The notes: generated from the letters alone by a model not told the origin. Shown: positions 1 to 9,538, counted from the first letter of the stretch. The stretch: 16,664 nucleotides of DNA from Thermomucor indicae-seudaticae (GCA_000787465.1 JSYX01000632.1:1-16664); one strand, 5' to 3'. Numbers and translations: made by a program.

Positions 1-72
1 AAGACAAGTGTAGCAAACAAATACCAAATCATGCCATTGTTGAGTGGAGCTTTGCTGTGATTGGCGACGGAA

Positions 73-86
73 TTGACAGCTGTCAA
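73..86. promoter_or_regulatory. 14-bp perfect palindrome TTGACAGCTGTCAA
   Basis: TTGACAGCTGTCAA is a perfect 14-bp palindrome. Its partner in the second repeat copy (222-235, TTGACAGCCGTCAA) differs at one central base. A palindrome kept inside both copies of the upstream duplication could be the binding site of a dimeric transcription factor. The core CAGCTG is also an E-box (bHLH type). The regulatory role is an inference. Confidence 0.4.
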
Positions 87-168
87 AGTTTGTTGGAACT
101 GGTTTCACTCAAAGCATATGATTGGATCTGAAACAGCCAAAATGGCCGATGGACCAAGAGTAGCTAAA

Positions 169-175
169 TATATAA
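169..175 (+). promoter_or_regulatory. TATA-like box upstream of P450
   Basis: TATATAA lies about 245 nt upstream of the P450 start codon. It could be the core promoter element if the gene has a long 5' UTR. It sits inside the second copy of the duplicated block; the first copy has a diverged, non-TATA sequence at the matching place. Confidence 0.35.
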
Positions 176-288
176 GCTCACGCCATGGTTAAGTGGAGCA
201 TTGCTGCGATCGGCGATGGGATTGACAGCCGTCAAAGTTTGTCTGCCTTATGAAACAATTGATTGGACTCAGTTTCATGTCGTTATCT

Positions 289-378
289 GTAATCTGGCGT
301 AATAAAATGGCACCATCACTGCCGCAGCCATGTGATTTGTTTGTGATCTGCATAATAAAATGGTGCCACCACTAACGC
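289..378. repeat. Second imperfect direct repeat, ~53-nt offset, next to P450 start
   Basis: A segment at 289-325 with the core AATAAAATGGCACCATCACT recurs at 342-378 with the core AATAAAATGGTGCCACCACT. It lies 40-130 nt before the P450 start codon, probably in the 5' UTR. It is unrelated to the longer duplication at 11-245, so the upstream region consists of two independent sets of duplicated elements. Confidence 0.75.
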
Positions 379-418
379 CATTTCTCCAACTTTGTCTCTT
401 TCTCCAGTTTCGTTCTCA

Positions 419-2270
419 ATGGATCAAGGCAATCTAATACCCGCTCTGGGTATCGCAGCAGCATTGATTGCTGTCCTTGTCATTGTTTGTCAAGGAAGAA
501 AGAACAGCACGTCCAAAGAAATCCCTATGCCAAAAGGCAGATATCCTTTGATAGGTAAGACGATTGTGATTGATCTGCATGACCTTTGAAGCTTAATTTG
601 GCGGGGGCAGGTCACTTGTTTGCTCTTGGATCTTTTCCGTCCCATAAGTGCACAGAATGGCACAGACAACTTGGTGAGTTAAAAAGATCAAGGCCTTTTT
701 GAACCATGTTCTTATGCATAGAGGGAATCTAGGTCCTATTATCCAGTTGCAGATGGGAGTCAAACGATGGATCGTCATCAGTGATCCAGAACTCGCGCAT
801 GAAATCTTTGTCAATAACGGCGCCCATGCTTCGTCTCGACCTCAGGATTCCTTTTCGCATGATCATTATGCAAAAGGTGGAAGGTAGGTTCTTTTCATAT
901 TTGCCTTTCTCTCGCTTGTCTGTTATTATGCTGGTTCTTATGGCTACCCAGAGGCATCATATTTTCAACTGCCAGTAAAAATTGGAGAAACGCTCGTATA
1001 GCGGGTATGTCTCTCTTTCTTTATCCTTTTTGGAAATCGCAAATCTAAAACCGATCTCAACTTGCAACATCCGGAAGCTTTGAAGGTTTTGGGACCAGGC
1101 AAGGTGGACCGATTCAGCCACGTCATTGAATCCGAATCCGATTTACTGGTTGAATCATTGATCCGAACCACCCGAGAACAAGGGAGCGTTAACCCTGTAC
1201 AGCTACTGCAATTGTCAGCCGTGAACGTCATCCTGAGCACATGCTTTGGCACTCGCGCACAGAGCATCGATGACCCGCTGTTTCAGGACCTCGTACAGGT
1301 GATGGTCAAGACTCTCAACGATGTAGCGGTTGACCAGGAGCTGGGCTTGTTCCTTCCTGCCTTGTCCATCTTTAGTAACATACGACAAAAGATCGATTTT
1401 GCCCTGAACAGACGCGACCCGCTCTTGAAGCAGCTGTTAAAGATTGGATCGAACAACAAGGACTGCTTGGTCAGCAAGCTTGAGTCTTTGCGGACTGATG
1501 CCAATGACATCCTCGTCATCATGTGTAAGTACTTTTGATACCGTTTAAACAACGATACGCAGTGCTAAGATTCGGTGATTGTATAGCCGACTTGTTGCTA
1601 GCTGGAACCGACACGACATCCATTACGCTCTCGTGGATCTTTGCAATACTCGTCAACTACCCCGAGACCCAGCAAGATATGCAAACTGAGCTATCCCAGT
1701 TCATGGACAAACAAGGCCAGTTGCCCTCGTTTAAGCATCGCGAGCAGTTGCCGTTCCTCATCTCAGTCATCAAGGAATGCATGCGCTTCAAGCCGCTCAG
1801 TCACTTTGGCTTGCCCCACATTGTCGAACAAGACAGTAAAGTATCTTGTTGTCCTGTTTCTTTCTATTCTCTCACCGTTCTATGTAAGTACAGTCCAATG
1901 TCGCGGATACGTTATCCCAAAAGGCGCCGCAGTCCTGAGCAACATGCACGCGATGCACCTGGACCCTCGAGTCTACGATGACCCTGAAACCTTCAAACCG
2001 GACCGCTTTCACGGCAACAGCGCCACCATGATGGCCTCAGCCTATGGCAAGCTCAAAGGCAGAGACCACTTTAACTTTGGTTGGGGAAGACGCCTCTGTC
2101 CTGGTACTTACCTTGCCGAATTCGAGATCTTTACTGTACTCGTCCGCCTCCTTTCCCAATGCAAGGTTGAAACCCAAGGAAATGAATATCCTGACTTGAA
2201 TAGTCAAACGAATGCAGGCGTGGTGATCACTCCGGCCCCGTACAAGGTCCGCTTTGTCCCCATCAACTGA
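419..2270 (+). CDS. Cytochrome P450 monooxygenase, ER-anchored, seven exons
   Basis: Exons 419-554, 611-673, 724-883, 952-1004, 1078-1524, 1587-1835 and 1894-2270 join in frame to 494 aa; all introns are GT-AG, 50-73 nt. The start is the ATG at 419; it gives a hydrophobic anchor (about residues 5-24), a basic stop-transfer stretch and a proline-containing hinge (MPKGRYPLIG), the usual layout of a microsomal class II P450. Visible motifs are the helix-C WRNAR, I-helix AGTDTTS (292-298), ExxR (ECMR, 350-353), the KPDRF meander (404-408) and the haem loop FGWGRRLCPG with the ligand Cys near 438. Family knowledge: it uses O2 and electrons from NADPH-P450 reductase to oxidise a lipophilic substrate. 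It resembles zygomycete CYP509-like proteins, but the subfamily and substrate cannot be told from sequence alone. No other secondary-metabolism genes lie beside it. It appears intact. Confidence 0.94.
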
Positions 2271-2315
2271 TCAAATTTCTCTACCCAGTGATCGATAAAC
2301 ACATTGCGAATGCTC

Positions 2316-2325
2316 CAAAATAAAA
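2316..2325 (+). terminator. Possible polyadenylation signal of the P450 gene
   Basis: An AATAAAA stretch about 50 nt after the P450 stop is a reasonable poly(A) signal. It has no other support. Confidence 0.35.
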
Positions 2326-2378
2326 GGGAAATATGTGAACGTTTTTGCTTCTTTATACTATCCGGATGGAACGTTTAT

Positions 2379-2665
2379 TGCCGAGCGAGCGAAGCGAAGC
2401 GAGGCAATTATTCAACAAATTTGCACATTTGTCTGTCCGTCCGCAGTGACGTCACATTAATTTTTGTTGCGCCAGGAACAAATGCTTTAGCCACGTCAGA
2501 TGACGTTCCTTCAGCTCATTACGTTGCCATTATTTTTTACCGCGTTCCAAGCTGTCCACGTTCCGTGCAGTAGCTTTATTTAGTCTTCAGCTTTCACGGC
2601 GTCACTCCACTAACTAGAGCGTCAGATGTAATAAATGTTCCTCGGTTATTAGCATAGTCGAGCGA
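2379..2665. repeat. Short GAGCGAAGCGA-rich element with inverted repeats
   Basis: ATTGCC and GGCAAT flank a run of GAGCGAGCGAAGCGAAGCGA units at about 2379-2410. A related TTATT...CGAGCGAGGC sequence recurs at about 2647-2670, next to a small inverted repeat ATGCC-TGC-GGCAT. The about 290 nt between them could be a small non-autonomous repeat or simply unrelated low-complexity sequence; no clear terminal inverted repeats or target-site duplication can be assigned. Confidence 0.3.
2446..2506. promoter_or_regulatory. Cluster of CRE-like TGACGT palindromes
   Basis: GTGACGTCAC at 2446-2455 is a 10-bp palindrome containing a full CRE (TGACGTCA). ACGTCA-GA-TGACGT at 2493-2506 is an inverted pair of half sites. 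bZIP (CREB/ATF) factors bind such sites. No gene starts just downstream, so the function is unclear; they may belong to a repeat element rather than a promoter. Confidence 0.35.
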
Positions 2666-2984
2666 GGCTCCATGCCTGCGGCATCATGTACTTGTATTAT
2701 GTATAGAGATATATAAGCCTGTTTTGGCTTCAAAATGGCAGGTCGTACGGGTAAATCCCCCGAAAGTTGGTGTCAAAATACTGTATGTCACCAAAGATCA
2801 AGTGCTATCACATCAGCAAGTTAAAGGACTCTGCGGGTACGTACACCATCACTTCCGAATTTTGAATGAATGCACAAAACTCTGTCTTTCAGTATTTTTT
2901 CTCCTTGAAAAGTTCTCTACGATGCTTTCGCATTTTTATGCTTGCTTGCCTACTTTGATTTTCGTTGTCGTGGACCAGTACCCG

Positions 2985-3780
2985 TGTCATAAGACAGACA
3001 TCTATGTATATGAAAGAAGTGGGGATACGACCTGACTTTGCGAGTTACCGTAGCTCGAAGGTGTTCCCGGGAGTGAAAATTTCTAGTTTTAAGCGATTGT
3101 TCCGATCAAAGCTAAGGAAACAGAAAAAAAGAAAGATCCCTGAAATCTTCTACCACGCTTTGGTTTGCATCCTCCCTTTTTCTATTACGGAACAGTGTCC
3201 ATACTGCAGGACAAGGCTGTCTATACATGAAGAACATGACAAAGCGCACTGTTTTGGCGGCCTTCGCCTCGCTATGATGAATCAGCGTCTGTGTCATAAA
3301 TCAGAAATGTGTATTTATGCAGAAAATCGTGACCTTAGTTTTCGTTCACAGTATGGTGGCCCGAAAGTGGCCTAAAACGAAAATTTGTCTTTTTGGAGCG
3401 GATCGGGCCCAATGGTAAACGATAAGGGAACAGAGATATAAATCCTTAAAAGCTTCTACCACGTTTTGACTTATATCCTTGCTTTCCTAGAATTTTGCTA
3501 TTAAGAATTAGTATCTATGTTATAAGACAGAGATGTGTATATGTGTGAGCAAAGTAATGGACATGCTTTTTTTGGACAGCACTGCCAAGTTCAAAAGCGC
3601 TGCCGGAAATGGGATGTTTTTATTGGGCAAAAGATAAGATCAAAGAAAAAAATTCGGCTCTCCATCCACCATTCCTTCTTCTCCTTTTTCCCCCGTCTGT
3701 CAAGAACGGTCTTCTTTAAACGACACAAGGTATGTATCAAAGAAAGGGCAAGTCAGCTGTCAAATGTGATGGGTTAAACT
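2985..3780. repeat. Diverged tandem repeat, three copies
   Basis: Copy 1 starts at about 2985, copy 2 at about 3292 and copy 3 at about 3518. Each begins with a motif like TGTCATAAGACAGACAT followed by a TGTATATG/TGTATTTATG stretch. The marker CTTCTACCACG lies 158-159 nt into copies 1 (3147) and 2 (3453). At the same distance in copy 3 a decayed version followed by TTCTCCTTTTTCCCCC can be aligned. Copy 1 is about 80 nt longer than copy 2. Identity between copies is low, so the duplication is old. The repeated unit does not resemble a coding family I know. Confidence 0.65.
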
Positions 3781-5525
3781 TCGATGCTTGCGCTGTGCTC
3801 TAGGCAAACACCGATTTTGACAAGTACGTGACACAAGTCATGTGTAACCCCTTTTCAGCTGCATCAAGATGGTGCTAAACTGACAACACTTGATTTCTCC
3901 TTGCAAGACGTATTCCTCAAGAAACAAGGCACGTCCTCACTGGTGTAAGTCATGCTACAATCCTTTATCAGCTGCTGCACCAGTCGTACCTGATCACTTG
4001 TCAAAGGTGTGTATACAGCATCGTTCTGTTTGAACATTCTACTTGACACTAATCAGGACAGTTTAGTCATGTTTTACTTTGACGGCATCAAATTGCTGAA
4101 CTCTTGACATGTGTGACCTGTCTTCTGTTGGAAAAAATGGTATGTATTTGACGGCGTTTTTCTTTATACTTACCTAAGCGCTAATTATTCTTGTTTGCAA
4201 TAGGCGGCCAAACTCGGGTGGACGAACGACTGGTCACACGGACGGCAAGTTTTCCGCAACGTTGCTTCAAGGATGCGCGCAAGCCTATCGTTGCAGTGAG
4301 GGATACCGTCCAGTGGAAGTCTGCATGATGAGCTTCCCATTTCGTTTCCGGTATAATGATACCTAGGGTGCAGTTCGACGTGTTTCGGATCGATCGGTCA
4401 GACACCTGCTCGGGCTTTATTTCAAGCCTAACCGGTACCAGAACGCAGTTCGGCTTTGTCCAAATCGTCAGTCGTTTAGTGGGCTGGTTTATGTCGGGTG
4501 GGGTTTAGCTTCGAGGATGCAGTTCAATTCAAATGCTCGAATCGTAAGACATCAGCGGGGTTGGTTACAGTTCAAGCTCTCAGGCTGTGTATACGAGATG
4601 GAACGCCTGTACATCTCAGTCTGGGTGCTTCGGTAAAGATGTACGGAGCCCATTATACGTCATTCACTGGGTAACCAGCATTCGGTCTATATGGCGCGGT
4701 TTTCGTGTCTGTGATCGTTTGCGATCTGGGTCTCACACGGCAACTTTGGCAATTGCTCATCTGGCTCCCTTGTTCGGAATCTGTGTGGAACGTTATTCGA
4801 GGTAAGGTGATCTCACAATCGCCCTTCAAATCGGTTTCTACAGCTAGGTATGCCCAATACTATATTCCCGTTTACGGCTACTATCGTTACAGGGGGAGGG
4901 GAAATGCCTTTAATGGAGCACCACGCTGTCTGAAGCGACAGGCGTCAACCCGGAGGGCTTTCTTCGGCCCTAGGCCAACCGGCCACAGAAACGCGCAAGG
5001 TCAATAAGGTAGGGCTTGATTTCCCACTCCTCCTGGCAATACGCCGGAACAAAAAGAGACTTTGTTATATAGCCTTCAGCGTAGTAAAATGTTTCGTGGT
5101 TGTATCGATTGTTCACATTGAAATAAAGTTTTTGATAGCCTCACTTAGGCAATTGAAATTTTCATGTTGCTCTGTTTTCCTTATCAATTAGGTCTATTAG
5201 CTGCCGACGCTGTTGTGTTATCAAATCGCTGATGGGTTACATGCATTAGGTGCTAATGCTCGAAACTGTATATTGATGTGTCCCGGACAGGCTGCTTTCC
5301 TGAGCCGTTGGGCTGTGCGCGACACGGTGTAAGCACTCCAGTGCATATCATTGGTTCTTTTACTCAATATAGCTCGCATCCAAACAGCAAAGGGAGGCCT
5401 TGAGAATACGAAAACGAGGTTGGTTCGTTTGTAAATAACTTTTATACATTTGTAAAATGGGTGTCCAACACAGAACTAAGAAGACTTGGACACATATGGA
5501 CAATGGTTAGCATTCTATGGTGCAG

Positions 5526-5531
5526 TTTATT
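5526..5531 (-). terminator. Possible polyadenylation signal of the M20 gene
   Basis: AATAAA on the minus strand starts about 10 nt after the stop codon of the M20 peptidase gene. It is plausible but unusually close to the stop. Confidence 0.3.
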
Positions 5532-5540
5532 TCTAGTTAT

Positions 5541-7116
5541 TTACTGGGGATTGCCCTTTGCAAAATCGGCCTTCATATTTTCGTAGAGCTGATCGTCAAG
5601 GAAGACACTGGCTGCTGTTTTAGCAAGTGCACGTGCAGCACGAAGTGTGTATCCATGAGCTTCAGGGGTTCCTGCCGCCTTTGTGAATTCAACGGTATGG
5701 TTTGCTGCTGTTGTATTGATGCCAAAGCTTTAAATATAAAAATCGTGGTCAATATGGCTTATTATTGGCGGAAAGCATAAATGGAAAACTCACGCAGGAT
5801 GAATGGCAGGCACGACATAGGAGACATTACCCATATCTGTCGAACCACTGGTTGTCTTTTCTTCCTCTGCACGAGATCGGAACTGGACTCCTTCTTGCTC
5901 CATAAAGTGCTTGTAGCATGCAATCAGCGCGTCATTTTGAAACACATCTTCGACTGGGCCATAAGGTGCCCATGTCAGTTTCACTTGGTATCCAGTAGCC
6001 AGGGCAGCTGCCTTGAAGCAGTTCTCCACCTTGACTTTGAGCTCCGCCAGCTGCTTGCGGGTCACTGAGCGTACGTAAAAGGAGGCTGAAGCGTAATCTG
6101 GGATCACATTGGCCTAAACCTTTATCCGATGAATAAAAGCGCAGAACATGGAGCCCAAAGTCTGGTTCTCACCGAATTGCCACCATGTTCAATGATACCA
6201 TGAATCCTGGGTTTATGCCTGTGTTAAGAGACGACCGAATACTTGTTACTGTCCATTCTGCATGTGTTTACCTGTTGGTGGGAAGCGTCTGCTGGCGTAG
6301 CATCGAAAGATTATCCCAGCCTTGCATCAGGGCGTCTAAAGCATTGACACCATTCCAGGGCGCCATACCTGCATGCGACGCCTTGCCAAAGAACTCGACC
6401 TTGAGCGAATCCAACGCCAGCATCAACGAATACAGACCGTCTTGAGCAAAAGGATGCCTATAATAACATAGAACTCCTGTCAAATGTTCGGTTCTCATCT
6501 CTTTGATCTTTGTCGTACAGCATCATGCAGCAGTCGACACGGTTCTGAATTTCATGCTGGTGAACCAGATCAATCTTTCCACTCGTCGTTTCTTCGGCAG
6601 GCGTTCCAAATAACACGACTGTACCCTCGATCAAGCCTTGTTCCAATAGTGCCTTCGTGGCCATGGCGCACGCGACGCCTGAGATGGCAATCAGATTATG
6701 TCCGCAGCCATGTCCAATCCTGATAACATACGTCAGTCGCTTCCCTTTCTTTTTTCGTTAATCTTGACCCTTTTTTACTTACCCAGGTAGTGCGTCGTAT
6801 TCACTGCAAAAGCCGACGCGTCGACCCTTGGTACTATTTGAATATTCGGCAATAAAGGCTGTCTTGAGGCCAGCAGCATGACGGGTCACTTGAAAACCTT
6901 TGCTTTCGAGGTACCGTGTCAGCAAATCATGCGCGTCGAATTCGTGATTGCCGAGTTCAGGATGTTGGTGAATCTATGTCGCTTGTCGGTGTTTACTATT
7001 GACCAACCAAGTAGAATCAAGTCAATGTTCGGCTGTACCTTCAAACTCAATGCACGGAGTTCATTGTCGAGCCCGTTGATTGTCTTCTCAATAATGTCCT
7101 GAACACGTGAATCCAT
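5541..7116 (-). CDS. M20-family amidohydrolase/dipeptidase, ACY1L2 (PM20D2)-like, seven exons
   Basis: Minus-strand exons 7116-7039, 6973-6783, 6719-6519, 6457-6272, 6218-6173, 6113-5794 and 5727-5541 join in frame to 402 aa, typical for the family; all introns are GT-AG, 53-66 nt. The start MDSRVQDII precedes the N-terminal helix and IHQHPELG. The metal site is visible: SEYDALPG, then GHGCGHN (Cys95, His97), the catalytic pair TPAEE (Glu132-133), MMLHP (about 155-159) and GKASHAG (His185). A further His-containing element (VPAIHP, NHTVEF) lies near the C terminus. The family usually has GHACGHN; here Ala is Gly. M20 aminoacylase-1-like-2 enzymes are metal-dependent and cleave N-acyl amino acids or basic dipeptides; the exact substrate cannot be read. 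No signal peptide or transmembrane segment is seen, so it is probably cytosolic. It diverges from IDH1 across about 400 nt. Confidence 0.93.
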
Positions 7117-7517
7117 CGTTATAAAGTCGAGGGGAAAAAAGACAGCGTTTTATTTCTGCGCGTCCGTATCACCGTTAAACGTGTAACAATATGCTTTTTC
7201 CGAACAAAAAGTCCGTAGAATTAAAAATTACAGTTTATTCATCATTTTCAGTGATGGGATATATCAACTACTATGAGGACTTTTGGTGGTGCATCGAGGG
7301 ATGAACCGGCATGCATGATTGACATCTGATAATCTGAGCTTTAATGTGAAGCCAGGGTTGTCCGTATCGAACCCTTGCTCCTGGCCATTCTTAAAAGTTT
7401 ATCCTCATCCCGCCAACCAGCGGGACAGGGCCACAAAATTTTCAAAAGCCTTCCAAGTTTACCCGCGTTTCTCTCTTTTATCTTTTCTTCCTTCCTAATA
7501 AACTCCTTTAACAGAAA
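7117..7517. promoter_or_regulatory. Shared divergent promoter region, M20 gene / IDH1
   Basis: This 401-nt gap separates the start codons of the minus-strand M20 gene and the plus-strand IDH1 gene, so it must hold both promoters. I see no CCAAT box and no clear TATA box. A pyrimidine-rich tract (about 7466-7500) precedes the IDH1 start. A GC-rich inverted repeat is listed separately. Confidence 0.6.
7408..7425. promoter_or_regulatory. Inverted repeat TCCCGC-N6-GCGGGA upstream of IDH1
   Basis: TCCCGC and GCGGGA form a perfect 6-bp inverted repeat around CAACCA. It also reads as CCG-N8-CGG, the inverted-triplet geometry used by fungal Zn2Cys6 (Gal4-type) factors. It stands out in an otherwise AT-rich promoter 93 nt before the IDH1 start. 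Binding is inferred; a short hairpin in the 5' UTR is an alternative. Confidence 0.4.
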
Positions 7518-9011
7518 ATGTTCAACCTCGCTGCCAGACCCGTCCTTAACAATGCCTTGGCTGTGAAGCAGGCAAGTAATCGCTCATCGACTTGAAACAT
7601 TGGCGTCGGTGTCATTGACTCGCGTTTGTATAACAGGTGGCTGTTCGCTCGTTCGCCTCGCAGGTCAGCACTGCTATTCCTTCCCCTGCACCCGCCGAGC
7701 AAAAGACGGTAAGCAGTCCTCTCAGCCCCCTGGTCCTCTCTTTACAAGCTAGATAAGCTCATTTATGGTCGGTTATTTAGATTTTTCCCAAAAAGTACGG
7801 CGGCAAGTACACGGTTACCTTGATTCCCGGTGACGGTATTGGTCCAGAAATCGCGGCATCACTCAAGGATGTGTTCAAGGCCGCCAATGTGCCCGTGGAA
7901 TTTGAGCAATACGACGTGTCGGGTCTGACGTCCGAAGACGATGCCCTCTTCAAGGAATCGCTTGCCTCGCTCCGCCGCAACAAGGTCGGTATCAAGGGCA
8001 CCTTGTTCACCCCCACCTCTAAGCTCGGCCACAAGTCCTTCAACGTCACCATGCGCAAGGACCTCGACATGTACGCATCTCTTTCGCTCTGCAAGAACAT
8101 CCCCGGTGTCCCCTCGCGTCTCCAAAATGTTGATATCGCCATTATCCGTGAAAACACCGAGGGTGAATACTCTGGTCTCGAACACCAGTCTGTGCCCGGT
8201 GTTGTTGAATCCCTAAAGATCATTACACGTGCCAAGACTGAACGTATTGCTCGGTTTGCATTTGACTTTGCTCTCAAGAATAACCGCAAGAAGGTCACTG
8301 CTGTTCACAAGGCCAACATCATGTATGTGTCTTCTATATTACAGGAAGTGCTACAGAAGAATGAGAATGCTAACTGCGGTGTGCGTACACAGGAAACTGG
8401 CTGATGGTCTCTTTTTGCGCACCTGCCGTGACGTTGCCAAAGAGTACGAACACCATGGCATTCAATTCAATGATATGATTGTCGACAACACGGCCATGCA
8501 ATTGGTCTCTCGTCCCCAGCAATTTGACGTCATGGTTATGCCTAACCTCTACGGTAACATCGTCTCCAATGTGGTAAAGTATCGTTCCTCGCAATAAGTG
8601 AAGAAACGGAAAGGCAGAATACTTATCTATCGTATGATATAGGGTGCTGGTCTGATTGGTGGTCCAGGCTTGATTCCAGGCTGCAACATTGGTCGCGAAT
8701 TTGCCATGTTTGAACCCGTAAGTTTTCTGAAGAAGGGAATGAGAGACGTTGGCAGTTTTTTGTTGACAAGAGAGTATGGATAGGGTTGCCGTCACGTTGG
8801 TCTCGATCTGCAAAACAAGAACGCCGCTAACCCAACTGCCATGCTGTTGTCGTCCGTCATGATGTTGAGACACCTGAACTTGGATGAATATGCCAACAGA
8901 ATCTCGAACGCTGTTTACCAGACGATTGAAACTAACGCAGCCAGAACCGCTGATATGGGTGGTACGAACACCACCAAGGAGTTTACCGATGCTGTCATTT
9001 CTAAGCTGTAA
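7518..9011 (+). CDS. IDH1: Isocitrate dehydrogenase [NAD] subunit 1, mitochondrial
   Basis: Exons 7518-7571, 7637-7708, 7781-8322, 8393-8573, 8643-8717 and 8784-9011 encode 383 aa. The first about 40 residues are basic and hydroxylated (AARPVLNN..., VRSFASQ), a mitochondrial targeting sequence. The mature part begins [20 protein letters not shown] and carries [13 protein letters not shown], the [11 protein letters not shown] stretch, [13 protein letters not shown], and [26 protein letters not shown] converts isocitrate to 2-oxoglutarate with NADH in the TCA cycle. Subunit 1 (regulatory, AMP-binding in yeast) is favoured over the catalytic subunit 2 because [19 protein letters not shown] wording, [13 protein letters not shown] and VHKANIMK match Idh1, whereas Idh2 has VHKSTIQR. 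Intron 1 is a GC-AG intron (CAG|GCAAGT at 7571/7572); the others are GT-AG, 66-72 nt. Length agrees with fungal Idh1 (about 360-385). Confidence 0.96.
7572..7636 (+). other. GC-AG intron in IDH1
   Basis: The first IDH1 intron starts with GCAAGT after CAG and ends ATAACAG. It must be removed to keep the targeting peptide in frame, and no GT donor nearby gives a phase-0 join to [18 protein letters not shown] is the strong-context form known for GC donors. Confidence 0.8.
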
Positions 9012-9495
9012 ATGTATATATCTCTATCTCTCTTCTTCACGCAAACATTCAAATCCACATAGAATAAGGAATAAACGTTGCCCTCATCCTTTTTATTTAT
9101 AGAAGTAAAGAAATTACTGTATTGACGGGTACAAAACTGACATCGTCAGGGAGACGGAGGGATAACCAGTTTGCGTTGTTTTGGCGATTCCAGTGGGGTT
9201 AGTCGCTTTCTCGGAAATCGCGCATATCGAGCAGAAGATGCAATAAACACACAAATTCAGAGATACCGGCTCTGGCCATCAGGTTTCGGTGTTTTATGAA
9301 TGTTTGATGTTCCCTGTGCAAAGTAATGGCCTACCGTTTCAGGTTGAGCCATAACTTATTGAATGATGTAACCTTAATGCTGAACATCTACTTTACAGTG
9401 TCCGATTACATGATTATAGTTTCATTTGTTTTACTGTGATCTCTCGTACAAGGGAGATTTTCGTGGATAAAAACTAGCTAATGCCTGTATAGTAG

Positions 9496-9517
9496 ATATA
9501 TTCTACGTAGAATATAT
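9496..9517. promoter_or_regulatory. 22-bp perfect palindrome in OSCP promoter
   Basis: The sequence ATATATTCTAC followed by its exact reverse complement GTAGAATATAT gives a perfect 22-bp palindrome centred on TACGTA. It lies about 200 nt before the OSCP start. It could be a dimer-binding site or a cruciform; AT-rich composition raises the chance of coincidence for the outer bases, but the TTCTACGTAGAA core is specific. Confidence 0.5.
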
Positions 9518-9533
9518 ATTGTATTATTGACAA

Positions 9534-9538
9534 CCAAT
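9534..9538 (+). promoter_or_regulatory. CCAAT box, OSCP promoter
   Basis: CCAAT within GACAACCAATAAACC lies about 177 nt upstream of the OSCP start. In fungi the HAP (Hap2/3/5) complex binds CCAAT and drives respiratory genes such as ATP synthase subunits, so the position and the gene fit. Binding is inferred. Confidence 0.5.

Larger units (their letters stand above)
11..245. repeat. Imperfect ~149-nt-offset duplication upstream of the P450 gene
   Basis: A block at about 11-95 recurs at about 161-244 with an offset of 148-149 nt. Over the core of roughly 56 nt (39-94 versus 188-243) I count about 8 mismatches, so about 86% identity. Each copy contains a TTGACAG(C/T)-centred palindrome. Both copies lie in the presumed promoter/5' UTR of the P450, so they may have arisen by local duplication of a regulatory block. 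The left copy is close to the window edge, so further copies could lie outside. Confidence 0.8.
2271..5540. other. 3.3-kb region with no convincing gene
   Basis: Only short open frames occur on either strand (none with a recognisable domain). The region holds palindromic CRE-like sites, short GAGCGAAGCGA-type repeats, a three-copy diverged repeat (about 2985-3780) and a few exon-like pieces with splice consensus at their ends (for example an intron-like 2836-2892 and an exon-like 3859-3944). I could not join these into a gene. From 4400 to 5540 I see nothing recognisable. The mix suggests decayed repeats or a decayed gene, but no transposase, reverse transcriptase or terminal repeats can be identified. 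Confidence 0.6.

Noticed and set aside
392..418. Extension of the P450 N terminus to a TTG codon at 392
   Set aside because: There is no ATG; the ATG at 419 gives the expected short lumenal end before the membrane anchor.
3859..3944. ABC-transporter-like end (LQDVFLK resembling the SLEDVFL motif)
   Set aside because: Only one short match, no Walker or signature motifs nearby; coincidence is likely.
4371..4573. Recurring CAGTTC at 4371, 4446, 4520 and 4568 as a 75-nt tandem repeat
   Set aside because: Sequence between the hexamers does not align and the last spacing breaks the period.
4480..4590. tRNA gene suggested by GTTCAA/GTTCGA-like B-box words
   Set aside because: No A box at the right distance and no acceptor-stem pairing found.
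419..7116. A biosynthetic gene cluster containing the P450 and the amidohydrolase
   Set aside because: They are separated by 3.3 kb without genes, no synthase is present, and the neighbours are housekeeping genes.
7777..8298. 173-codon open frame on the minus strand over IDH1
   Set aside because: It is a codon-bias shadow of the large IDH1 exon; the plus strand encodes a highly conserved enzyme.
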